Positions 26,221-32,696 of a stretch of DNA of 32,696 nucleotides are shown here, piece after piece. This DNA comes from Bacteroidales bacterium. GTDB taxonomy: Bacteria > Bacteroidota > Bacteroidia > Bacteroidales > P3. Made by a program: the position numbers and the translations under genes. The notes under the pieces are model-generated. The model did not search any database, had not been told where the DNA came from, and saw nothing but the letters and a program-made list of their open reading frames with translations. How positions within the stretch are numbered: the stretch's first letter is position 1; each line of letters begins with the position of its first letter. The stretch lies in contig JAEEHQ010000098.1 in NCBI GenBank assembly GCA_016280915.1, positions 1-32,696 on the forward strand, written 5' to 3'.

Positions 26221-27771
26221 TTAAAATTCAGAGGCATTCTTGAAAATCCTGTTCCAACGGACGGTTTTGTGGTCTTTGTCGATGGAGAATACCACCCATT
26301 TGGCTTTACCAACGATGTGGTTCTCTGGCACAAATCCCCAGAAACGGCTGTCGGCCGAGTTGTGTCGGTTGTCTCCCATCATCCAGTAGTAGTCCATCTT
26401 GGGGGTATAGCTGGTGGTCTCTACGCCATTGATGTATATTTTCCCACCTTTTACTTCCAAGGTGTTGCCTTCAAACACCTCAATCAGCCGTTCGTAAATG
26501 GGCAGGTTCTCGAGGGTCAGCTGCAGCGGTTCTCCCTTGGCGGGTATGTGCACCGGCCCGAAGTTGTCCACGCTCCAGGCATAGCTATCCGAGTGGGGGA
26601 AAATACTCTTGTTTTCGTTGGAGGCAGGATAGCAAATCTTGTTAACAGATTCCACAAAATAGCTTGCCCCCAATTCCTGGGCCTTCAGCTCGGTCAGCGG
26701 AACCTCATAGGCATCGTTGCCGCTATAGAGGCCGTAAAGGGCGTTCTCGTAGTCCTCGCGGCTCACGCCTTCGTCTTCCAAAATCTTCTGGTAGTTCAGG
26801 CCGCTCTGCGAGAATTTCACGGCATAGGTCTGTTGGCTCTCAATCGGATTGGGCAGTTTTTTACCGTTGATATAAACCGTCTGGTCGATGATCTCAATGT
26901 CTTCGCCGGGCATGCCTATGCATCGCTTGATGAAGTTCTCCCGCTTGTCAACCGGACGAACTCTTATCTTGTTCTCCACCATCTGGTCGCCAACGAGCAT
27001 CTGCTTGGAGTTCAACACATTCTCACGTCCCATCTCTCTCACCAGATCATGGTAGCTCTTGTTGCTCTGCCAGGCGGTGCAGACGGTGTCGCCGTCGGGA
27101 TAGTTAAACACCACGGCATCAAAACGTTTCACGTGGCCCAGCCCACAATAGCGGTGGTAGGGCAGCTTAATCCAGTCAACATACGACTCCACTTGTCCGC
27201 CCGAGAAAGGTAGCACGTTGTGCACCAGGGGGAAGCTCAGCGGTGTCATCGCCTGACGGGGACCGTAGGCCAGTTTCGACACCAGCAGGTAGTCGCCTGT
27301 CAGCAACGATTTCTCCATCGAGCTGGAGGGGATGTTGTAGAACTCCAGCACCTTGCCCCTGATAATGACAGCAGCTATCAGGGCAAACACGATGGCATCC
27401 AGCCAGTCGCGCAGCTCGCTTACTTTGTGGGGCGGTTCTTGGTTGGGGTCGTAGTATTTCCATTTGTTCAGCCCCAACATGGGCATATATATCCAAGGGA
27501 AAATGACGGCAAAGGTCTGCTCCAAGAATCCGTAGCGGTGAAACACCTTGGCGGTCTCCACCACCAGCAGCAGGAAGGTGAAGATGTTAATGGCCGGAAT
27601 GAGAAAATAGATATACCAGCGTTTTTTCTTGCCGCAGATTTTTATCCAAACGACAATATTGTAAATAGGAATGAGCGCTTTCCATGGAGCCTCACCGGCT
27701 TTTTTAAATACAAACCACAGGCCGAACAACCAGCCTACAAAGTAGAGAATCAGTAAGATGTCGTATATCAT
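26221..27771 (-). CDS. lepB: Signal peptidase I, long form with N-terminal membrane domain
   Basis: A 516-residue S26 peptidase that cleaves signal peptides at the outer face of the inner membrane. The catalytic Ser151 is in IPSSSMEKSLLTGDYLLVSK, the general base Lys282 in FIKRCIGMPGED, and box E is MGDNRHNSADSRFWGF from 465. It differs from the 300-residue E. coli form in two ways: about 115 added N-terminal residues with three hydrophobic segments (resembling a DUF5684 domain), and about 150 inserted residues (about 300-450) between the base and box E. Bacteroidota LepB proteins are often long. It starts 33 nt after the stop of a glycosyltransferase gene. Confidence 0.95.
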   Translation of the reverse strand: MIYDILLILYFVGWLFGLWFVFKKAGEAPWKALIPIYNIVVWIKICGKKKRWYIYFLIPAINIFTFLLLVVETAKVFHRYGFLEQTFAVIFPWIYMPMLGLNKWKYYDPNQEPPHKVSELRDWLDAIVFALIAAVIIRGKVLEFYNIPSSSMEKSLLTGDYLLVSKLAYGPRQAMTPLSFPLVHNVLPFSGGQVESYVDWIKLPYHRYCGLGHVKRFDAVVFNYPDGDTVCTAWQSNKSYHDLVREMGRENVLNSKQMLVGDQMVENKIRVRPVDKRENFIKRCIGMPGEDIEIIDQTVYINGKKLPNPIESQQTYAVKFSQSGLNYQKILEDEGVSREDYENALYGLYSGNDAYEVPLTELKAQELGASYFVESVNKICYPASNENKSIFPHSDSYAWSVDNFGPVHIPAKGEPLQLTLENLPIYERLIEVFEGNTLEVKGGKIYINGVETTSYTPKMDYYWMMGDNRHNSADSRFWGFVPENHIVGKAKWVVFSIDKDHKTVRWNRIFKNASEF

Positions 27772-27804
27772 TTTTTAAAATTTGTCTTTATAACGTCTAT
27801 TTTG

Positions 27805-28968
27805 TTAAATTATTGCGTCAAGTGTCTCCGTAAGCACTTTTTTTTCTTTTTCCCAGTTCAATTCTTTTTGGGCTTGTTCAAACCGGCGCTCCTTCTCTTC
27901 TTTTGGCAGGTTTTCCCAATAGGTCAAAGTTGATTTTATCGTTGTGGCCAGCCGCTCCACATAGTCACGGTATTCGGGTCCCTCCTTTTCCTTCGGACAG
28001 GCCTCGGTGAGGGCTCCGGTGTGGTATTGCCTTATCACACGCCCCATTTCCACAAAGTCGGTGGCCAGTATGGGTACCCCTGCATGGGCAAAGTCGGCAA
28101 TTCTATTGGGCAACGCGTAGCGGTAGTTCAGCCCTAAGTCTTCCAACAGGCAAACACCCAAATCGGCCTGCAAGGTGAGCGTGTGCAGCCTTGCCGGCTC
28201 CACGCGTCCCAGAAAGGCTATGCGGTCCCCCCACGCCAGCTGCGCGCTGTATTGCTTCAGCTGTTCCCACAGGTCGCCATTGCCTGCCACCACCAATCGA
28301 CAGTCGGGCAACAGCTCCATAGCATCCACCAGTTCCTGCACGCCACGTCCCACATTCACGGCTCCTTGGTACAAGATGGTCCACAGCCCTTGTCCATTTC
28401 CTTTTCTCTCAGCCGTCGCAGTCGCCATCTCTTCGCGTTTCCAACTGGGGAGATTACGCACCACCGTCATCTTCACTCCGTAGCGTCGGCCATATTCCTC
28501 AGCCACACTCTCACACACCGTGAAGGCGGCGTCCACCCTTGGCAGGCAGCTTCTCTCCACCCATTCCCACACCTTCCTCACGCGGGGCTTCGCCACCAGT
28601 TCCGGCACCTCAGGGAAAAGCTCATGGGCATCAAATATCAGCTTCTTATGTCGCAGCCGTGCTGCCCAGCAGCAAGCCAGCAGGGTGTCGCTATCGTTGG
28701 CGTAGAAAGCATCTGCTCGTGCAGTCAGCAGCTTCAGAAACAGCCTGATATTGTATTCGCCATAAAAAAAGGCCGACCGTCTGAACAACAGCCGCATCCG
28801 TTCGGTTCGATATGCTCTTGGCGACAGCCGAACACTCTCCGCAAGCCTCCTACCCACCAGCCGCACCGCATACCCCGCCTCCACCAGCGCCTCACAGCTC
28901 CGGTCCACCCGCTGGTCGGTCACCAAGTCGTTCGTCACCGCCATCACAATATGTTTCTTTCCGTTCAT
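27805..28968 (-). CDS. GT4-type (group 1) glycosyltransferase
   Basis: A 387-residue GT-B-fold enzyme. N-terminal half: VTNDLVTDQRVDRSCEAL, FYANDSDTLLA and FDAHELFPEVPEL. C-terminal half: ILYQGAVNVGRGVQELVDAM, LVVAGNGDLWEQL, RIAFLGRV and the donor-binding block LPNRIADFAHAGVPILATD. It begins a minus-strand run with lepB. Third-position G and C are high, as in the adjacent priA and unlike the genes below 27 kb. The product is unknown; cell-surface glycan or glycoprotein synthesis is a general inference. Confidence 0.88.
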   Translation of the reverse strand: MNGKKHIVMAVTNDLVTDQRVDRSCEALVEAGYAVRLVGRRLAESVRLSPRAYRTERMRLLFRRSAFFYGEYNIRLFLKLLTARADAFYANDSDTLLACCWAARLRHKKLIFDAHELFPEVPELVAKPRVRKVWEWVERSCLPRVDAAFTVCESVAEEYGRRYGVKMTVVRNLPSWKREEMATATAERKGNGQGLWTILYQGAVNVGRGVQELVDAMELLPDCRLVVAGNGDLWEQLKQYSAQLAWGDRIAFLGRVEPARLHTLTLQADLGVCLLEDLGLNYRYALPNRIADFAHAGVPILATDFVEMGRVIRQYHTGALTEACPKEKEGPEYRDYVERLATTIKSTLTYWENLPKEEKERRFEQAQKELNWEKEKKVLTETLDAII

Positions 28969-28980
28969 GCCTATTAGTTG

Positions 28981-29040
28981 AGAGTTGATAGCTTAAAGTT
29001 TAGAGTTTAGAGTTGATAGACAGTTTAGAGTTGATAGTTT
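28981..29040. repeat. Short direct repeats AGAGTTGATA
   Basis: AGAGTTGATA occurs at 28981, 29009 and 29027, the last two within longer copies of GTTTAGAGTTGATAG. Related strings built on TTTATAGTTT occur at 8700-8710 and 8963-8973. They look like common low-complexity intergenic repeats of this genome. Confidence 0.7.
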
Positions 29041-29097
29041 ATAGTCAGTTAGTAGTTCAAATCCGTGTAATACATGTGATACGTGGCCATAATAACC

Positions 29098-29135
29098 GCA
29101 AGCTTTAGCTTGCCCATTCGTGTTTTTCGATGTTC
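29098..29135. repeat. Left inverted-repeat copy flanking priA
   Basis: Starts with the perfect hairpin GCAAGC-TTTA-GCTTGC (29098-29113) and continues CCATTCGTGTTTTTCGATGT. Its reverse complement recurs at 31874-31921 after priA with four substitutions and a 10-nt duplication. Confidence 0.85.
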
Positions 29136-29255
29136 CATAATAATACCTACTCAATTACCATGCTTTAACGTTCTTTCCTCCTATTTATTGCCCTTTGCCT
29201 CCATTTTCCCCAGTCGTCTGCATTTTCAAAACTACGCCAACTCAAAAAAAAGTTG

Positions 29256-29263
29256 TATTTTTG
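29256..29263 (+). promoter_or_regulatory. Bacteroidota -7 promoter box for priA
   Basis: TATTTTTG fits TAnnTTTG and lies 26-33 nt before the ATG at 29289. It decides the start: a frame opening with TTG at 29253 would begin inside the promoter. Confidence 0.65.
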
Positions 29264-29288
29264 CACTCCAAAAAAAAAGCACCCCCAC

Positions 29289-31829
29289 ATGGTCACCTAC
29301 TACGCTGATGTCATACTCCCCCTTCACATTCACGGCACCTACACCTACCGTGTGCCACAGGAGTACAACGACGACATCCAGGTCGGCCAACGGGTCGTGG
29401 TTCAGTTCGGCCCCCGCAAACTCTACTCCGCCGTAGTGCGCCGTCTCCACGAAGAGGTGCCCCATTACCGTGTCAAGTACATCCTCGCCATCCTCGATGC
29501 CAAACCTATCGTCAGCGAGTCGCTCTTTCGTTTCTGGGAGTGGATTGCCGACTACTACATGTGCTATGTGGGGGATGTCATGGCCATCGCCCTGCCCACC
29601 GCCTTCCGGCTGGCCAGCGAGTCGTCCGTCTCCATTCATCCCGATTTCTCAGGCGAGCTCTCCGACCTCACCGACCAGGAGCTCCGCGTGGTGCAGCTCC
29701 TCACCGACCACCCCGTCATGACTGTCGACGACATCAGCCGTGCCATCGGTCTCCAAAAGATGATGCCGTTGCTCAACACCATGATCGAGCGCCAAATCAT
29801 CGTCATGGACGAAGACCTCCGGCAGCGGTTCACACCCCGCACCTCGACTTTTATCTCCTTGACTCCCGACTACGCCAGCCAAGAGGCGCTCAAGAACCTT
29901 TTCGACAGCTTGGAGCAAAAGAAAAGCTCCAGCAAGCAGGTCGACCTCCTCCTCAAGTTTATGCAGCTCAGCCAGATGGGCAAGCAGGCGGTAGCCCGTC
30001 GCCAACTCCTCGACACCAACGACGGCCATCCTGTCTCCGAGTCGGCCCTCAAGACCCTTATCCGCAACAGGGTCCTGCAGCAGGAGGAGAAGGTGGTGTC
30101 GCGCCTCGAGCAATACGAGTCGGCCCTCTCGCCCGACACCATCCAGCTCAATCCCGAGCAACAGGCAGCCTTCGACTACCTCACCCATTGCGACAAGGCC
30201 GTCTCGCTCCTCCACGGCGTCACCTCTTCTGGCAAGACGGAGGTGTATATCAAGCTCATCAACGAAACCATCCGGCAAGGCCGACAGGCACTCTTCCTCC
30301 TGCCTGAGATAGCCCTCACGGCACAAACCATCAACCGCCTGCGCAAGTATTTTGGCGACCGCGTGGGGGTCTACCATTCGCGCTTCAGCGCCTCCCAGCG
30401 TGCAGAGGTGTGGAACCGCACCATGGACCCCGACGAGAACCGCCGCTTCCAGGTGCTCCTGGGGGCCCGTAGCGCCCTTTTCCTCCCCTTTCACGACCTG
30501 GGCTTGGTGATTGTGGACGAGGAGCACGACAGCAGTTTCAAACAGCACGACCCAGCCCCACGCTACCAGGGCCGCGACGCTGCCATCTATCTGGCCCATC
30601 TCTGGGGGGCCAAGACCGTCCTGGGTTCGGCAACACCCTCTTTGGAGAGCTATTTCAACGCCCAGCAAGGCAAGTATGGCTTCTGCGAGATGAAGAAACG
30701 CTATGGGGGCATCCAACTCCCCGAGGTGCTCTGCGCCGACATGAGGGAGGAGAGCAACCGCATCCGCCGACAGATGGGGGTGCAGGCCGCCAACTCCACC
30801 CATTTCTCCAAGTTCCTGCTCGACCACATCCAGCAGGCTTTGGACAATCACGAGCAGGTCATCCTTTTCCAAAACCGACGCGGTTTCTCGCTCCGCATCG
30901 AGTGCGACGACTGCCATTGGACACCCACCTGCCAACATTGCGACGTGTCGCTCGTCTACCACAAGGCCACCAACAGCATGCGCTGCCACTACTGCGGCTA
31001 CTCCATCCCCCTGCCTTCCGAGTGCCCCGCATGCCACAGCCACCACCTCTCGATGAAAGGCTTCGGCACCGAGCGCATCGAGGACGACCTCTCCATCCTT
31101 TTCCCCGACGCCAAGGTGGCCCGCATGGATTTGGACAGCACCGCGCAGAAGAACCGCTATATTGAGATTATCAACGATTTCCAAGACCGCCGCATCGACA
31201 TCCTCGTGGGCACACAGATGGTTACCAAGGGATTGGACTTCGACAACGTCAGCGTGGTGGGCATCGTGAGCGCCGACAACCTCATCTACTTCCCCGACTT
31301 CAGGGCTTTCGAGCGGGCCTTTCAGCAGATGACCCAGGTCAGCGGCCGTGCCGGCCGACATGGCCACCAGGGCAAGGTTATCATTCAAACCTACAACCCC
31401 TACCACCAAGCCATCCGCAACGTTATCGACAACGACTACCAGGAGATGTACCACAGCCAAATCATCGAGCGGCGCGTCTTCCGCTACCCCCCGTTCTACC
31501 GACTCATCGACATCACCCTCAAGCACCGCGACAGCGATGTGCTCAACGAAGCGGCCGACCTATATGCAGCTCAGCTGCGCGCAGTCTTCGCCACCCGCGT
31601 CATCGGCCCCGAATATCCCAACGTGGCACGAATCCGCGGCCTTTACATCAAGAAAATTCTGCTCCGCTTCGAGCGCACAGAAGCCATCGCCGAGGCCAAG
31701 AAAATCATCCTCGACATCGCCGACCGCCTCAAGTCCGGCCAGCTCCAACCCAACAGCCCCGCCATCGACCCCAAGGCCGACAAAAAATACTCCTCCCTGC
31801 AAATCCATTTCGACGTCGACCCCCAGTAA
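29289..31829 (+). CDS. priA: Primosomal protein N' (replication restart helicase PriA)
   Basis: An 846-residue superfamily 2 DNA helicase that reloads the replisome at stalled forks. Visible parts: an N-terminal DNA-binding domain (VTYYADVILPLHIHGTYTYRVP); Walker A GVTSSGKT at 310-317; Walker B DEEH at 410-413; the paired zinc ligands C-x2-C in CDDC, CQHC, CHYC and CPAC between about 537 and 583; and the helicase motif QVSGRAGRHGHQG. It is longer than the E. coli protein (732), mainly through an insert of about 100 residues before the helicase core. Codons end strongly in C and G, and the reverse strand consequently shows long but meaningless frames. Confidence 0.97.
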   Translation: MVTYYADVILPLHIHGTYTYRVPQEYNDDIQVGQRVVVQFGPRKLYSAVVRRLHEEVPHYRVKYILAILDAKPIVSESLFRFWEWIADYYMCYVGDVMAIALPTAFRLASESSVSIHPDFSGELSDLTDQELRVVQLLTDHPVMTVDDISRAIGLQKMMPLLNTMIERQIIVMDEDLRQRFTPRTSTFISLTPDYASQEALKNLFDSLEQKKSSSKQVDLLLKFMQLSQMGKQAVARRQLLDTNDGHPVSESALKTLIRNRVLQQEEKVVSRLEQYESALSPDTIQLNPEQQAAFDYLTHCDKAVSLLHGVTSSGKTEVYIKLINETIRQGRQALFLLPEIALTAQTINRLRKYFGDRVGVYHSRFSASQRAEVWNRTMDPDENRRFQVLLGARSALFLPFHDLGLVIVDEEHDSSFKQHDPAPRYQGRDAAIYLAHLWGAKTVLGSATPSLESYFNAQQGKYGFCEMKKRYGGIQLPEVLCADMREESNRIRRQMGVQAANSTHFSKFLLDHIQQALDNHEQVILFQNRRGFSLRIECDDCHWTPTCQHCDVSLVYHKATNSMRCHYCGYSIPLPSECPACHSHHLSMKGFGTERIEDDLSILFPDAKVARMDLDSTAQKNRYIEIINDFQDRRIDILVGTQMVTKGLDFDNVSVVGIVSADNLIYFPDFRAFERAFQQMTQVSGRAGRHGHQGKVIIQTYNPYHQAIRNVIDNDYQEMYHSQIIERRVFRYPPFYRLIDITLKHRDSDVLNEAADLYAAQLRAVFATRVIGPEYPNVARIRGLYIKKILLRFERTEAIAEAKKIILDIADRLKSGQLQPNSPAIDPKADKKYSSLQIHFDVDPQ

Positions 31830-31873
31830 TCCGGCCCCCACACCCTCTTCATGCCAGCCTGCTTCCGTCCTGC

Positions 31874-31921
31874 GAACATCGAAAAACACGAAAAAACACG
31901 AATGTACAAGCTAAAGTTTGC
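31874..31921. repeat. Right inverted-repeat copy flanking priA
   Basis: On the plus strand it begins GAACATCGAAAAACACG, has a second AAAAAACACG (a 10-nt duplication absent on the left), then AATGTACAAGCTAAAGTTTGC. Reverse-complemented it aligns with 29098-29135. The hairpin arms still pair (GCAAAC / GCTTGT with one G-T pair). Confidence 0.85.
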
Positions 31922-31945
31922 TTTGGATACACCAATTTACTATAC

Positions 31946-32047
31946 TTTAAACTGTCAATAACCAATAAACAATACCCTATAACTTGTCAATAACCTATAA
32001 CCAATAAACATTAATACCCTATAAACTGCCAATAACCAATAACCTTT
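31946..32047. repeat. AT-rich direct repeats CAATAACCAATAAAC / TACCCTAT
   Basis: Three imperfect units of about 32-40 bp follow one another, each with TGTCAATAACC or TGCCAATAACC, then CCAATAA and, in the first two, ATACCCTATAA. On the opposite strand they resemble the TTTATAGTTT-type strings seen at 8700-8973 and 29030-29045. Confidence 0.75.
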
Positions 32048-32080
32048 CAACGGACTTTTCAACGTAACCAAAAGATGACA

Positions 32081-32160
32081 GAAAAAGTGGTATATTTCTG
32101 ATGCCTAAAAATGGAATAAGTGGTATTTTTGATATTAAAAAAACAGGAATAAGTGGTTTT
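32081..32160. repeat. Three direct repeats with an exact 33-nt period
   Basis: The motif GGAATAAGTGGTATTTT occurs three times; its AGTGG core is at 32086, 32119 and 32152, so the period is exactly 33 nt. The first copy is the most diverged (GAAAAAGTGGTATATTT). The spacers are AT-rich. The last copy overlaps the 3' end of a small minus-strand frame (32135-32278). Confidence 0.8.
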
Positions 32161-32627
32161 TCTCCCCTTTCACGTGGATATTGGGCATCCTGACGGAGTA
32201 TTCGGGGTCGATGAGTTGGCATTGCCCGATGATGCATATATTTTTTTGTCGCAACAATTTGGTGCGCCAGCCATTCATGGATAATTCGTGATAATTCATG
32301 TGAAAAAAAACCGTCCCCGCGTCAACCCATTTGTGTCCATCAGCGTTTTCAGCGAGACAATGTCTCGTTCAGAAGCCTCCGTTTCTCCGTTCATCCCTCG
32401 TTCGGCGACCGATGTTTGTTCGTCGGCGAGCGAACAAACAGTGACCTTACCGACGAGCAACAGGTCCACACGCTATCCCTTCGTTGCCACTCGACAAGTT
32501 TCTTCAGCTCCTCGTCGTCGTGCTTGCGAAATTGGTGACAGATGGCCTCTACCAGATCGGACAAATGGACCTTGATACCGCCTGTTTCGCCGTTGATGAT
32601 GGCCATTTGGTCCCTAAGTTCTATCAA
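32135..32627 (-). pseudogene. Broken gene or gene pair, remnants in three frames
   Basis: Three minus-strand pieces follow one another. Piece 1 (32627 to about 32475) starts at a TTG, or at an ATG seven codons later, and reads like real protein: AIINGETGGIKVHLSDLVEA and FRKHDDEELKKLVEWQRR. Piece 2 (about 32472-32296) continues in another frame (VDLLLVGKVTVCSLADEQ ... MDTNGLTRGRF). Piece 3 (32278-32135) is a 47-codon frame from an ATG (MNGWRTKLLRQKNICIIGQC, then LIDPEYSVRMPNIHVKGEK). I do not recognise the family. Frameshifts within one old gene, perhaps from a mobile element, would explain the picture; pieces 1 and 3 may also be separate small genes. Confidence 0.3.
32414..32439. repeat. Perfect 9-bp hairpin inside the broken gene
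   Basis: GTTTGTTCG at 32414-32422 pairs with CGAACAAAC at 32431-32439 around an 8-nt loop. No T run follows on either strand, so it is not a typical terminator. Confidence 0.6.
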
Positions 32628-32696
32628 ATGAGTTCGGGATGCTGAATTTTAAAAACACACACCTGGGTACCAAGTAGGGTAAAATACATCGGAATA

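Larger units (their letters stand above)
28969..29288. other. Divergent intergenic region glycosyltransferase-priA
   Basis: A 320-bp region. Left part: short direct repeats (28981-29040). Middle: a hairpin-bearing repeat (29098-29135) that recurs inverted after priA. Right part: the priA promoter box. I see no gene. Confidence 0.75.
31830..32134. other. Repeat-rich intergenic region after priA
   Basis: A 305-bp region with no credible intact gene. It holds the right priA-flanking repeat (31874-31921), AT-rich direct repeats (31946-32047) and the first two copies of a 33-nt-period motif. No typical T-tailed terminator hairpin for priA is seen. Confidence 0.7.

Noticed and set aside
29253..29288. 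TTG start giving PriA 12 extra residues
   Set aside because: The segment overlaps the TATTTTTG promoter box, and the family N-terminus begins at the ATG at 29289.
29649..31526. 625-codon open frame on the minus strand inside priA
   Set aside because: It is antisense to an unmistakable PriA. Its sequence is rich in Val, Glu, Ala and Leu with no domain, as expected from the high GC3 of priA.
32288..32575. 95-codon plus-strand frame near the right edge
   Set aside because: Low-quality composition with many Ser/Arg/Pro, and the opposite strand reads like protein there.

Overview
The window comes from a member of the Bacteroidota, most likely the order Bacteroidales and plausibly a Prevotella-like lineage. 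Reasons: several genes are preceded by the Bacteroidota-type -7 box TAnnTTTG; families restricted to or typical of that phylum are present (DUF3822, DUF4199, a PorW/SprE-like TPR lipoprotein, an APH kinase fused to a RapZ C-terminal domain, a RprY-like regulator, a long LepB); and the gene orders ruvX-def and clpC/gyrA/TPR look familiar from this order. The content is mostly chromosomal housekeeping. I see no rRNA, tRNA, CRISPR array, prophage or intact insertion sequence.

Layout. 1-1208 (minus): start of an unidentified exported protein, peptide deformylase (def) and the YqgF/RuvX nuclease. 1209-1729: a G-rich tandem repeat array and the clpC terminator. 1730-4378 (minus): clpC, divergent from gyrA (4782-7322, plus), which is followed by an exported TPR protein ending at a strong terminator. 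8684-9453: gene-free, with a MITE-like element and a small repeat cluster. 9454-15737 (minus): a tight seven-gene unit (pseudopilin-like membrane protein, DUF3822, rsmD, purC, CYTH protein, YfcC-type transporter, exported M28 peptidase) behind one recognisable promoter. 15825-23062 (minus): a second tight unit behind its own promoter: DUF4199, GT2 glycosyltransferase, ychF, PorW/SprE-like lipoprotein, bactofilin, kinase-RapZ fusion. 23103-28968 (minus): two GT4 glycosyltransferases, lepB, cyclophilin, orphan OmpR-type regulator, PhnP-like hydrolase. 29289-31829 (plus): priA, flanked by inverted copies of an intergenic repeat. 31830-32696: repeats with an exact 33-nt period and pieces of a broken gene.

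How the genes work together. The 15-23 kb unit is centred on the cell envelope: a polyprenyl-phosphate-type glycosyltransferase, a TPR lipoprotein of a family tied to type IX secretion, a bactofilin scaffold, and a probable amino-sugar kinase carrying a RapZ sensor-like domain. The 9-16 kb unit mixes ribosome and purine functions with an uncharacterised pair (pseudopilin-like anchor plus an actin-fold-like cytoplasmic protein) and a coupled transporter/peptidase pair. These two units hold the most interesting uncharacterised biology. The repeats around priA and at the right end are the main non-coding oddities.
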